Below, one piece after another: positions 1 to 7,055 of a DNA stretch of 11,276 nt. Location: NCBI GenBank assembly GCA_040508515.1, contig JBEVMS010000118.1, positions 1 to 11,276 of the forward strand, written 5' to 3'. The translations under genes and the position numbers were made by a program. This DNA is from JBEVMS01 sp040508515. GTDB lineage: Bacteria > Pseudomonadota > Gammaproteobacteria > Xanthomonadales > Rhodanobacteraceae. Each line of letters begins with the position of its first letter. Positions within the stretch are counted from its first letter, which is position 1. The notes under the pieces are model-generated. The model worked only from the letters and a program-made list of their open reading frames with translations, did no database searches and was not told the origin of the DNA.

Positions 1-722
1 TCAAGGTCGACGATCTTGCCAGGGGCCGCGAAGGCATTACCTCGCCGGTGGCCAAGTTTCTCGACGATGCCGCCCTCGAGCAGGTGCTCTCCCTCACGGG
101 CGCCGCATCGGGCGATATCGTGTTCTTCGGCGCGGGCAGCTGGAAGACCGTCACCGACTTCATGGGCGCGCTGCGTCTGAAGGTGGGCAAGGATCGCGGT
201 CTGGTCGACGATCGCTGGGCGCCGCTGTGGGTGACCGACTTTCCGATGTTCGAGTACGACGAGGAAGAGCAGCGCTACGTCGCCCTGCATCATCCCTTCA
301 CCGCGCCCAAGATCGACGACATCGCCGACCTGCGCGCGCATGCAGCCACCGCGGTCAGTCGCGGCTACGACATGGTGCTCAACGGCAATGAAATCGGCGG
401 CGGTTCGATCCGTATCCATCGCCCCGAGATGCAGAGCGCGGTGTTCGAGCTGCTCGGCATCGGCGCGGAAGAGGCCGAGGGCAAGTTCGGCTTTCTGCTC
501 AAGGCGTTGAAGTTCGGCGCGCCGCCGCATGGCGGCTTGGCCTTCGGCATCGACCGGATCGCCGCGCTGATGGCTGGCACCGAATCGATCCGCGACGTGA
601 TCGCCTTCCCCAAGACCACCAGCGCGCAGGATTTGATGACCGACGCGCCCTCGCCGATCGCCGACGCGCAGTTGAAGGAACTGCACGTCAAGGTGGCCTT
701 GCCGGACGCGGTCAGGGGCTGA
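1..722 (+). CDS. aspS: Aspartyl-tRNA synthetase, C-terminal part (5' end outside window)
   Basis: Charges tRNA-Asp with aspartate in the cytoplasm using ATP. The reading frame is open from base 3, well before the first ATG at 48, so the gene enters from the left; about 239 C-terminal residues of an enzyme usually near 590 are visible. Seen here: the end of the bacterial GAD insertion domain (ITSPVAKFLDD onward), the catalytic-core stretch NGNEIGGGSIRIH, and class II motif 3, GGLAFGIDRI (bases 531-560), whose Arg contacts ATP. The C-terminal FPKTTSAQDLMTDAPS is typical of bacterial AspRS. Motif 1 and motif 2 lie upstream and cannot be checked, and neither can the anticodon-binding domain, so it is open whether the enzyme is discriminating or also charges tRNA-Asn. 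The gene ends in TGA and is followed within 10 bases by an intrinsic terminator. Confidence 0.97.
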   Translation, partial: KVDDLARGREGITSPVAKFLDDAALEQVLSLTGAASGDIVFFGAGSWKTVTDFMGALRLKVGKDRGLVDDRWAPLWVTDFPMFEYDEEEQRYVALHHPFTAPKIDDIADLRAHAATAVSRGYDMVLNGNEIGGGSIRIHRPEMQSAVFELLGIGAEEAEGKFGFLLKALKFGAPPHGGLAFGIDRIAALMAGTESIRDVIAFPKTTSAQDLMTDAPSPIADAQLKELHVKVALPDAVRG

Positions 723-728
723 GTCGAT

Positions 729-761
729 GCCGCGGCCGATCGGCGTCGCCCGCGGCTTTTT
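729..761 (+). terminator. Intrinsic terminator after aspS
   Basis: A 7-bp perfect stem GCCGCGG (729-735) / CCGCGGC (750-756) is followed directly by five T (757-761). The 14-base loop contains its own small palindrome CCGATCGG. Position right after the aspS stop codon and the T-run support a rho-independent terminator. It separates aspS transcription from the hydrolase downstream. Confidence 0.75.
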
Positions 762-860
762 CGAGCGCGATCCCGGTTTGCGGCGCAGCTCGCTGTGCCG
801 CTTGGGTGCCGGACATGCACAATGGGCGGGTCATTCGCCCGCGGGCCGCCGAAGAGCCTC

Positions 861-1487
861 ATGTCCGATCATGTGATCCTGCTGCACGGCCTGTGGATGC
901 GCGGTTTCGCGTTGGCCTTGTTGCGTCGACGCCTGCACGAGCAGAAGTTCGTGGTGCATCGCTTCGAGTATCTGAGCGTGGCAGCCACCCAGCAGCGGAT
1001 TTTGGAGCGATTGCGCCAGCGCATGGTCAGTCTGGGGCCGGCGCCGGTGCATCTGGTCGGACACAGCCTGGGCGGTTTATTGGCATTACGCGCCTGCGCC
1101 GATGCCGAGGGCCTGCCGCCAGGGCGCATCGTCTGCCTGGGCTCGCCATTGAAGGGCAGCGCGGCGGCGCGCGGGTTCGCGCATTGGGGCGGCGAAATGC
1201 TGCTCGGGCACAACCGTGAACTGCTGGAACGTGGGTTCAGCCAATGGAGCGGTGCACGCCAGGTAGGCATGCTGGCCGGGCGCATGCCACTGGGTCTGGG
1301 CGCGGTGCTGGGCCAGATCGAAGGCGATCACGATGGCACCGTGGCGGTGGAGGAAACCCGCCAACCCTGGTTGAGTGATCATGGTGTGATCGAAACGTCG
1401 CATACCGGGCTGCTGCTGTCGGCCGATGTGGCCTTGGGCGTAGGGCGCTTCTTGCGTCATGGCCGTTTCGCCGTTGGCGTAAGCTAG
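861..1487 (+). CDS. Alpha/beta hydrolase (lipase/esterase-like, PGAP1/triacylglycerol-lipase type)
   Basis: A 208-residue protein with the alpha/beta-hydrolase plan: an N-terminal beta strand and oxyanion-hole segment VILLHGLW (residues 5-12), a nucleophile elbow GHSLGG with Ser69, a likely acid in GDHDGTV (Asp158, or Asp156), and a C-terminal His181 in ETSHTGLL. Together these give a full Ser-Asp-His triad, so it looks active. There is no signal peptide, so it is probably cytoplasmic. The substrate is unknown; the family includes esterases, lipases and acyltransferases. I chose ATG 861 because the hydrolase fold starts directly there. An in-frame ATG at 795 would add 22 residues without family character. 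No good Shine-Dalgarno precedes either start. It sits behind the aspS terminator and 100 bases before yebC, a position usually empty in relatives with this gene order. Confidence 0.85.
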   Translation: MSDHVILLHGLWMRGFALALLRRRLHEQKFVVHRFEYLSVAATQQRILERLRQRMVSLGPAPVHLVGHSLGGLLALRACADAEGLPPGRIVCLGSPLKGSAAARGFAHWGGEMLLGHNRELLERGFSQWSGARQVGMLAGRMPLGLGAVLGQIEGDHDGTVAVEETRQPWLSDHGVIETSHTGLLLSADVALGVGRFLRHGRFAVGVS

Positions 1488-1521
1488 AGCCTGGGCGGCG
1501 CATCGCGCGCGAAGACGCGCC

Positions 1522-1552
1522 TTGCCTGCGAATCACCGCAACCAGTTAATAT
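1522..1552 (+). promoter_or_regulatory. Candidate sigma-70 promoter for yebC(-ruv)
   Basis: TTGCCT (1522-1527, 4 of 6 to TTGACA) and TAATAT (1547-1552, 4 of 6 to TATAAT) are separated by 19 bases, a little long. It is the only AT-rich stretch in the 100 bases between the hydrolase stop and the yebC start, and transcription would begin near 1559, giving a leader of about 30 bases. An inverted repeat GCGAAT (1528-1533) / ATTCGC (1551-1556) overlaps the core promoter. Predicted by eye only. Confidence 0.35.
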
Positions 1553-1587
1553 TCGCCGCTTCCGGTTTGGCGAGTGCAGGAATCGTT

Positions 1588-2316
1588 ATGGGTAGAGGCC
1601 CTTCCATCGAAGGTCGCAAGAATGCCGAGGACGCCAAGCGCGCCAAGGTGTTCACTAAGCTGATCCGCGAGATCACCGTAGCCACCCGCGCCGGCGCCGC
1701 CGACCCGGCGGTCAATCCGCGCCTGCGCGCGGCGGTGGACAAGGCGCTGTCGGCCAATATGACCAAGGACACCATTGAGCGCGCGATCAAGCGCGGCTCG
1801 GGTGCGGATGGTGCTGGCGAGGAAATGCGCTACGAGGGCTACGGTCCGGCCGGCATCGCGCTGATCATCGAGTGCTTCACCGACAACCCCACGCGCACGG
1901 TGGCCGATGTGCGCCACGCGCTCACCAAGCACGGCGGCAATCTGGGCACCAGCGGCTCGGTGGCGTTCCAGTTCGCCCGCGTCGGCGAGCTGGTGTTCTC
2001 CACCGGCGGCGATGAGAAGGCCGAAGAAAAGGTGCTTGAGGCGGCGCTGGAGGCCGGTGCCGATGACGTGGTCAACGAGCAGGGCGAAAGCACGGTGATT
2101 TGCGTGCCGGAGCATTTCGAGGCGGTGCAGCAAGCCCTCAGCGGCGCGGGCCTCGAAGCCCTGCACGCCGGCGTGGTGATGCGTCCGAGCAACCGCGTCG
2201 CGGTGCCCGAAGATGCGCTGGAAGGCTTGCTGGATCTGTTGGAGAAACTCGACGCGCTGGACGACGTGAGCGAGGTGTATCACAACGCCGCGCTGCCGGC
2301 TGACGGTGTTGAGTAA
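1588..2316 (+). CDS. yebC: YebC/PmpR family protein
   Basis: A 242-residue cytoplasmic protein of the YebC/TACO1 family, long annotated as a transcriptional regulator (PmpR in Pseudomonas) and more recently linked to translation of proline-rich stretches. The N-terminus MGRGPSIEGRKN replaces the more common MAGHSKW and matches a form I associate with xanthomonads. Visible landmarks are the helical domain with NPRLRAAVDKALSANMTKD (about 43-61) and the family signature RYEGYGPAGIALIIECFTDN (81-100), followed by GGNLGTSGSV (116-125). ATG 1588 is chosen because the family begins there and because AGGA (1578-1581) lies six bases upstream. A TTG at 1522 would add 22 unrelated residues. The proline-rich TolA encoded downstream in this window could be a client, but that is speculation. 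The gene lies 42 bases before ruvC. Confidence 0.95.
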   Translation: MGRGPSIEGRKNAEDAKRAKVFTKLIREITVATRAGAADPAVNPRLRAAVDKALSANMTKDTIERAIKRGSGADGAGEEMRYEGYGPAGIALIIECFTDNPTRTVADVRHALTKHGGNLGTSGSVAFQFARVGELVFSTGGDEKAEEKVLEAALEAGADDVVNEQGESTVICVPEHFEAVQQALSGAGLEALHAGVVMRPSNRVAVPEDALEGLLDLLEKLDALDDVSEVYHNAALPADGVE

Positions 2317-2323
2317 GCACGCG

Positions 2324-2341
2324 CCGGGGCGTTCGCTCCGG
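2324..2341 (+). other. Hairpin in the yebC-ruvC gap
   Basis: CCGGGGC (2324-2330) can pair with GCTCCGG (2335-2341), with one G-U pair, around a GTTC tetraloop. There is no T-run after it, so it is unlikely to be a terminator. It ends 17 bases before the ruvC ATG and could affect ruvC translation or mRNA stability. Confidence 0.45.
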
Positions 2342-2358
2342 TTCGGCGCGCCGCACGC

Positions 2359-2883
2359 ATGAGCATGACACGCCTCATCGGAATCGACCCTGGCAGTCAG
2401 CGCACCGGCGTGGGCGTGATCGATGTCGACGCCACCGGCAAGCTTTGCCACGTTTTTCACGGCGCGCTGGTGGTCGCCGGCGAGGCGACCTTTCCGTTGC
2501 GCCTAAAACGAATCTTCGACGAGCTGTGTGCGATCATCGATACCTATCAGCCGGCCGAATGCGCGATCGAGCGCGTGTTCATGGCGCGCAATCCGGATTC
2601 GGCGTTGAAGCTGGGTCAGGCCAGGGGCGCGGCCATCTGTGCGGTGGTCAGTCGAGGAATCGCGGTGCACGAATTTGCAGCGACCGAAGTGAAGCAGTCC
2701 GTGGTCGGCTCCGGCCGCGGCGATAAGACCCAAGTGCAGCACATGATCGGCGTGTTGCTCGGCCTCAAGGGGCCGCTGCAGGCCGATGCCGCCGATGCGC
2801 TGGCGATCGCCGTGGCGCATGCGCATACCCGCGCCAGCCTGGCCCGGGTAGGCATTCCGCGCACCGCCTGGAGGCGTCGTTGA
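2359..2883 (+). CDS. ruvC: Crossover junction endodeoxyribonuclease RuvC
   Basis: Mg2+-dependent resolvase that nicks Holliday junctions symmetrically after RuvAB branch migration. The protein has 174 residues, the usual size (E. coli 173). All four acidic metal ligands are visible: Asp10 in GIDPGS, Glu71 in CAIERVF, and Asp143 and Asp146 in QADAADALA, equivalent to E. coli D7, E66, D138 and D141. The basic AEVKQ-like segment ATEVKQSVVGSGRGDK (109-123) is also present. ATG 2359 is used; a second ATG at 2365 would shorten the protein by two residues and is equally compatible with the family. Neither has a Shine-Dalgarno. Its TGA stop overlaps the ruvA ATG by one base. No LexA-type box was recognised upstream. 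Confidence 0.97.
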   Translation: MSMTRLIGIDPGSQRTGVGVIDVDATGKLCHVFHGALVVAGEATFPLRLKRIFDELCAIIDTYQPAECAIERVFMARNPDSALKLGQARGAAICAVVSRGIAVHEFAATEVKQSVVGSGRGDKTQVQHMIGVLLGLKGPLQADAADALAIAVAHAHTRASLARVGIPRTAWRRR

Positions 2884-3479
2884 TGATCGGTCGTTTGCGA
2901 GGGACGCTGCTGTCCAAGCAGCCGCCGTGGTTGTTGATCGAGGTGGGTGGCATCGGCTACGAGCTGGAGGCGCCGATGTCGACCATCTACGACCTCCCGG
3001 CTACCGGCAAGGAAGTGATCTTGCTGACCCACTACGCGGTCAAGGAAGACTCCGTCGCGCTGTATGGCTTCATGCACGAGGCCGAGCGCGCCTTGTTCCG
3101 CAACTTGCAGAAAGTCAGCGGGATCGGCGCCAAGATCGCGCTGGCGGTGCTCTCGGGCGTATCCACCAACGATTTCGCGCGGCTGGTACAGAGCGGCGAC
3201 GTGGTGGCGCTGACCAAAATCCCCGGCATCGGCAAGAAGACCGCCGAGCGCATCGTGGTGGAGTTGCGCGATCGCGTCGACGGCATGCTGACCACGCTGC
3301 CCGGCCAGGTTCGCGCCGACGCGCTGGTGCTGGATGCCTCGGGTGAGGCCGCCGTGGCGTTGCAGCAGTTGGGCTACAAACCGGCCGAGGTGACCCGGCT
3401 GGTGCAGAAAGTGGCCGTCGATGGCGATAGCGCCGAATCCATTATCCGCAAGGCGCTGCGCGCCGCGCTCGGAGGCTGA
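2883..3479 (+). CDS. ruvA: Holliday junction branch migration protein RuvA
   Basis: Forms tetramers that bind four-way junctions and recruit two RuvB motors. The protein has 198 residues (E. coli 203). It starts with the family-typical MIGRLRG and an OB-fold domain. The acidic pin residues Glu55 and Asp56 (VKEDSVALYGF) sit at the same numbers as in E. coli. Two helix-hairpin-helix motifs follow, VSGIGAK (78-84) and IPGIGKK (113-119), then the RuvB-binding domain III (about 150-198). ATG 2883 is fixed by a strong GGAGG (2870-2874) eight bases upstream; a TTG immediately before it would only add one Met. The start overlaps the ruvC stop (TGATG), which suggests coupled translation. Confidence 0.97.
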   Translation: MIGRLRGTLLSKQPPWLLIEVGGIGYELEAPMSTIYDLPATGKEVILLTHYAVKEDSVALYGFMHEAERALFRNLQKVSGIGAKIALAVLSGVSTNDFARLVQSGDVVALTKIPGIGKKTAERIVVELRDRVDGMLTTLPGQVRADALVLDASGEAAVALQQLGYKPAEVTRLVQKVAVDGDSAESIIRKALRAALGG

Positions 3480-3482
3480 ACC

Positions 3483-5384
3483 GTGAGTCACCCGTTACCG
3501 CAGGGCGATGTCGCGCTCGCCATGAAGCGTCGCTGGGCGGCGCTGGCGCTGGGCGCTGTGGGTGTGGTCTATGGCGATATCGGCACCAGCCCGCTGTACA
3601 CCATGCACGAGATTCTCGGCACGCATGGCATGACGCCAACCAGACCGGCCGTGTTGGGCGTGCTGTCGCTGGTGTTCTGGGCGCTGATGATCGTGGTATC
3701 GCTGAAATACGTGATCTTCGTGATGCGCGCGGACAACAAGGGCGAGGGCGGCATCATGGCCTTGATGGCGCTGGCGCAGTCCAGCGTCGCCGGCTTGCCG
3801 CGCGCGCGCTGGGTGCTGGCCGCGCTGGGCATTTTTGGCGCCGCCTTGTTCTATGGCGATGGCGTGATCACCCCGGCCATCTCGGTGCTGGGCGCGGTCG
3901 AGGGTCTGGAGATCGCGGCGCCGCATCTGGAACGCGTGGTGGTGCCGATCTGCCTGGTCATCATGCTGGTGCTGTTCGCCTTGCAAAAGCGCGGCACCGC
4001 CAGGGTTGGCGCCTTGTTTGCGCCGGTGATGTGCGTGTGGTTCGTGGTGCTGGCCGCGCTGGGCATTGCGCAGATCGCCCATCACCCGGATGTGTTGAAG
4101 GCGATCAACCCCTGGTACGGCATCCAGTTCATCATCAACGACAAGAAAGACGCCTTCGTCGCGCTGGGCGGCGTGGTGTTGGCGCTGACGGGTGCCGAGG
4201 CGCTCTACGCGGACATGGGCCACTTCGGCAAGCGGCCGATCCGGATCGCCTGGTTCGGTTTCGTGTTGCCGTCGTTGCTGCTCAATTACTTCGGGCAGGG
4301 CGCCTTGCTGATTGGCGATCCTTCAGCGATCGACAACCCGTTCTATAAGATGGTGCCCGACGCTTTGCTTTATCCGATGATCGCGCTGTCCACCATGGCC
4401 GCGGTGATTGCCTCGCAAGCGGTGATCTCCGGCGCATTCTCGATGACCCGCGAGGCGATGTCGCTGGGCTACGCGCCGGGCATGGCGGTGGTGCACACTT
4501 CGCGTGAAATGTCCGGTCAGGTGTTCGTGCCATGGATTAACCGCTTGCTGCTGGTGCTGGTGCTGCTGGCGGTGGTCGGCTTTGGCAGCTCGGCCAACCT
4601 GGGCGCCGCTTACGGCATCGCGGTGACCGGCACGATGACCATGACCACGCTGTTGGCGCTGGTGGTGGCGCGTCGTCGCTGGCATTGGAACTGGATCACG
4701 GTGATCGCGGTGGGCGTGCTGTTCCTGATCATCGACCTGACCTTCTTCGGTGCCAACGCGCTCAAGATTGCCCACGGCGGCTGGTTCCCGCTGGTGCTGG
4801 GTGTGGTGATCTTCATCATGATGACCACTTGGCGGCGCGGCCGCGAATTGGTGATCCGCGAGATCAAGCAATCGGGTCTGGCACTGGCGCCGTTCATCGA
4901 CAATATCTCCGATCACCCGCCGCTGCGGGTGCCGGGCACGGCGGTGTTTTTGACCGCCAACCAGCAGGCGGTGCCGCATGCGATGCTGCATAACCTCAAG
5001 CACAACAAGGTGCTGCACGAACGCAATGTGCTGCTGACGGTGGAAATGCTGGAGACGCCGGTGGCCGAGGCGGAGGAGCGCATCGAGATAGCCCCGATGG
5101 CGGGCGAGTTCTACAGCCTGACGGTGCGGTTCGGTTTCGCCGAAGATCCCAACATCCCGCTGGCGCTGTCGCGTTGTAGCCGCGAGGGATTGGCGTTCGA
5201 CATGATGGATACCACCTTCTTCATCTCGCGCGAAACCATCGTGGCCGACAAGCGCCGTCCGGGCATGGCGCCGTGGCGCGACAAACTGTTCGCCTTCATG
5301 GCGCGCAACGCATTGCCCAAGACCGCGTTCTTCCAGATTCCCGGCAACCGCCTGATCGAGCTGGGCGCGCAGGTCGAAATCTAA
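3483..5384 (+). CDS. kup: Kup/TrkD-type low-affinity K+ transporter
   Basis: Inner-membrane K+/H+ symporter of the KUP/HAK/KT family. The protein has 633 residues (E. coli Kup 622). The hallmark GVVYGDIGTSPLYT (27-40) lies in the first membrane helix, and many hydrophobic segments follow up to about residue 450, consistent with 12 helices. A cytoplasmic C-terminal domain follows, with the family-typical end FFQIPGNRLIELGAQVEI. A GTG start at 3483 is favoured by GGAGG (3471-3475) seven bases upstream, inside the ruvA 3' end; the next ATG, at 3522, would drop 13 residues and has no such site. Only three bases separate it from ruvA, so it is very likely co-transcribed with the ruv genes although it has no role in recombination. 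Confidence 0.96.
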   Translation: MSHPLPQGDVALAMKRRWAALALGAVGVVYGDIGTSPLYTMHEILGTHGMTPTRPAVLGVLSLVFWALMIVVSLKYVIFVMRADNKGEGGIMALMALAQSSVAGLPRARWVLAALGIFGAALFYGDGVITPAISVLGAVEGLEIAAPHLERVVVPICLVIMLVLFALQKRGTARVGALFAPVMCVWFVVLAALGIAQIAHHPDVLKAINPWYGIQFIINDKKDAFVALGGVVLALTGAEALYADMGHFGKRPIRIAWFGFVLPSLLLNYFGQGALLIGDPSAIDNPFYKMVPDALLYPMIALSTMAAVIASQAVISGAFSMTREAMSLGYAPGMAVVHTSREMSGQVFVPWINRLLLVLVLLAVVGFGSSANLGAAYGIAVTGTMTMTTLLALVVARRRWHWNWITVIAVGVLFLIIDLTFFGANALKIAHGGWFPLVLGVVIFIMMTTWRRGRELVIREIKQSGLALAPFIDNISDHPPLRVPGTAVFLTANQQAVPHAMLHNLKHNKVLHERNVLLTVEMLETPVAEAEERIEIAPMAGEFYSLTVRFGFAEDPNIPLALSRCSREGLAFDMMDTTFFISRETIVADKRRPGMAPWRDKLFAFMARNALPKTAFFQIPGNRLIELGAQVEI

Positions 5385-5405
5385 AAGCGTGGCGAGCGGT
5401 GGACT

Positions 5406-5440
5406 TGAGCGGAGCGGTCGGCGGAATGCGCGGCCGCTCA
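5406..5440 (+). other. Hairpin in the kup-ruvB gap
   Basis: GAGCGGTC (5412-5419) pairs with GGCCGCTC (5432-5439), eight pairs including one G-U, around a 12-base loop; an alternative outer arm TGAGCGG (5406-5412) can pair with CCGCTCA (5434-5440). GAGCGG occurs three times in this gap (5394, 5407, 5412). There is no T-run, so an intrinsic terminator is unlikely; an mRNA-stability or processing element is possible. Confidence 0.4.
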
Positions 5441-5471
5441 CTCGTCGCGCCACCCGCGTGACTTCTAGCCC

Positions 5472-5477
5472 CATAAT
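5472..5477 (+). promoter_or_regulatory. -10-like CATAAT next to the ruvB start
   Basis: CATAAT matches the sigma-70 -10 box in five of six positions and ends six bases before the ruvB ATG, where a transcript would start at or beside the A of the ATG (leaderless mRNA). No convincing -35 box or extended TG is seen upstream, so this is weak. It is noted because ruvB also lacks a Shine-Dalgarno. Confidence 0.25.
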
Positions 5478-5483
5478 GCCGGC

Positions 5484-6530
5484 ATGACTGAACATCGCAT
5501 CATCACCGCGGACGCCCAACTGGACGACGAAGCGCTGGAAGCCTCGATCCGCCCCAAACGGCTGAGCGAATATCTGGGTCAGCAGGCGGTGCGCGAGCAG
5601 CTCTCCATCTATATCGAGGCGGCGCGTCGGCGCGGTGGCGCGTTGGATCATGTGCTGATCTTCGGGCCACCCGGCTTGGGCAAGACCACGCTCAGCCACG
5701 TCATTGCCAACGAATTGGGCGTCAACGTGCGCTCCACGTCCGGCCCGGTGCTGGAGCGCGCCGGCGATCTGGCCGCGCTGCTGACCAACCTGGAAAAAAA
5801 CGACGTGCTGTTCGTCGACGAAATCCATCGGTTGTCGCCGGTGGTGGAGGAGGTGCTCTATCCGGCGATGGAGGATTTCCAGATCGATATCATGATCGGC
5901 GAAGGTCCGGCGGCGCGTTCGATCAAGCTGGACTTGCCGCCGTTCACGCTGATCGGTGCCACCACCCGCGCCGGCATGCTGACTGCGCCGCTGCGCGATC
6001 GCTTTGGCATCGTGCAGCGGTTGGAGTTCTACAGTCCCGACGAGCTGACCGCGATCGTGCGTCGCGCCGCACGCATCTTGAACATCGATTGCGATCCGCA
6101 CGGCGCACAGGAAATCGCCCGCCGCTCGCGCGGCACGCCGCGTATCGCCAACCGCCTGCTGCGGCGCGTGCGCGATTACGCCGAAGTGCGTGCCGACGGC
6201 CAGATCACGCTGGCGGCGGCGCAGGCGGCGATGGCCATGCTCAAGGTAGACGCGGAAGGTTTCGACGAGCTGGACCGGCGGCTGCTCAGCGTGATCATCG
6301 AAAACTTCGACGGTGGCCCGGTGGGCGTGGAATCCTTGGCCGCCGCGCTCAGCGAGGATCGCGGCACGCTTGAGGATGTGGTCGAACCCTATCTGATTCA
6401 GCAAGGCTTTCTGGTGCGCACGGCGCGCGGTCGAATGGCCAGCGCCAAGGCCTGGCGCCATCTGGGGCTGACGCCGCCGCCACGGCCATCGAGCGCGGGC
6501 GATCTGTTCGCCGATGGCGCGCCGAGCTGA
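5484..6530 (+). CDS. ruvB: Holliday junction branch migration ATPase RuvB
   Basis: Hexameric AAA+ motor that pulls DNA through RuvA-bound junctions. The protein has 348 residues (E. coli 336), the extra length being mainly in a short proline-rich C-terminal tail. Visible: Walker A GPPGLGKT (61-68, Lys67), Walker B LFVDEIH (109-115, Asp112/Glu113), sensor 1 region LIGATTRAG (156-164), the arginine-finger segment LRDRFG (170-175), sensor 2 RGTPRIANRLLRR (216-228) and the C-terminal winged-helix domain with GTLEDVVEPYLIQQGFL (294-310). All active-site elements are intact. ATG 5484 fits the family, but there is no Shine-Dalgarno, and the gene lies 99 bases beyond kup, which separates it from ruvA. 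Confidence 0.97.
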   Translation: MTEHRIITADAQLDDEALEASIRPKRLSEYLGQQAVREQLSIYIEAARRRGGALDHVLIFGPPGLGKTTLSHVIANELGVNVRSTSGPVLERAGDLAALLTNLEKNDVLFVDEIHRLSPVVEEVLYPAMEDFQIDIMIGEGPAARSIKLDLPPFTLIGATTRAGMLTAPLRDRFGIVQRLEFYSPDELTAIVRRAARILNIDCDPHGAQEIARRSRGTPRIANRLLRRVRDYAEVRADGQITLAAAQAAMAMLKVDAEGFDELDRRLLSVIIENFDGGPVGVESLAAALSEDRGTLEDVVEPYLIQQGFLVRTARGRMASAKAWRHLGLTPPPRPSSAGDLFADGAPS

Positions 6531-6548
6531 GCGGCGAGGATGGCCGGC

Positions 6549-6578
6549 CGGTTAGCGTCGCGTCGGTTACCGTTGCGA
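6549..6578 (+). repeat. Two-copy 15-base tandem repeat before ybgC
   Basis: CGGTTAGCGTCGCGT (6549-6563) is followed head to tail by CGGTTACCGTTGCGA (6564-6578), identical in 12 of 15 positions. It sits between the ruvB stop and the ybgC start, 26 bases before the ATG. Two copies at this spacing could be a direct-repeat protein-binding site, or chance. Confidence 0.5.
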
Positions 6579-6604
6579 TCACTGTCGAGAGTTCCGAGAA
6601 ATCC

Positions 6605-7009
6605 ATGTCCGAATCGCCCGTCCCTTTTTGCTGGCCTGTGCGCATCTACTGGGAAGATACCGATGCCGGCGGGGTGGTCTATCACGCCAATTACTTGCGC
6701 TTTATGGAGCGGGCACGCAGCGAATGGCTGCGCGCCGCCGGTGTGGATCAGTCGCAGCTCAAGGCCGACACCGGACTGGCCTTCATGGTGCGCGACATGC
6801 AGCTAGACTTCCTCAAGTCGGCCCGTCTGGATGATGAACTGACGGTCTCGGTAAGCGTCAAAGAACGTCGTTCAGCTAGTATCCTGTTCGGTCAGGACAT
6901 CGTTCGTCGCGCAGATGGACAGCTTTTGCTCCGTGCGCAGCTGCGGGTGGCTTGTGTGGACACCCGCTCCATGCGGCCGGCGCAGATCCCTAACGACCTG
7001 CTTCCCTAG
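6605..7009 (+). CDS. ybgC: Tol-Pal-associated acyl-CoA thioesterase YbgC
   Basis: Hotdog-fold thioesterase, normally cytoplasmic and found at the head of tol-pal operons; family members hydrolyse acyl-CoA (or acyl-ACP) thioesters and have been linked to phospholipid synthesis. The protein has 134 residues, as in E. coli. The 4-hydroxybenzoyl-CoA thioesterase-like signature is clear: YWEDTDAGGVVYHANYLRF with catalytic Asp20 (E. coli D18), then ERARSEWLR. ATG 6605 is preceded by only a weak GAGA (6596-6599). The gene lies 74 bases after ruvB and 46 bases before the tolQ ATG. It may be the first gene of the tol transcript or be read through from ruvB; no clear promoter was found. Confidence 0.95.
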   Translation: MSESPVPFCWPVRIYWEDTDAGGVVYHANYLRFMERARSEWLRAAGVDQSQLKADTGLAFMVRDMQLDFLKSARLDDELTVSVSVKERRSASILFGQDIVRRADGQLLLRAQLRVACVDTRSMRPAQIPNDLLP

Positions 7010-7055
7010 ATTTTTCCTTTAAGAACCAAGCCGATTGGTGGAGAGCACTCAAGCA

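Noticed and set aside
818..823. CACAAT as a -10 box for the hydrolase gene
   Set aside because: No matching -35 box lies at a suitable distance, and the surrounding sequence is GC-rich hairpin material; too weak to list.
795..860. N-terminal extension of the hydrolase from an upstream ATG
   Set aside because: The 22 extra residues carry no fold or signal features, and the first beta strand starts directly at ATG 861.
1522..1587. TTG-initiated extension of YebC
   Set aside because: ATG 1588 has an AGGA site and matches the family N-terminus; the upstream bases look like promoter sequence.
2317..2358. SOS (LexA) box ahead of ruvC
   Set aside because: I looked for CTG-N10-CAG and the xanthomonad TTAGTA-type box and saw neither; the gap holds only a GC-rich hairpin.
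1546..2460. A 304-codon open frame on the minus strand over yebC and the start of ruvC
   Set aside because: It is a composition shadow: His/Arg/Ala-rich, no recognisable motif, and antisense to two well-supported genes.
4323..6461. A 712-codon open frame on the minus strand across kup, the kup-ruvB gap and ruvB
   Set aside because: It lies antisense to two clearly conserved genes, is extremely rich in His, Arg, Gln and Ala as expected of a reverse shadow in GC-rich codons, and shows no domain, signal or ribosome site.
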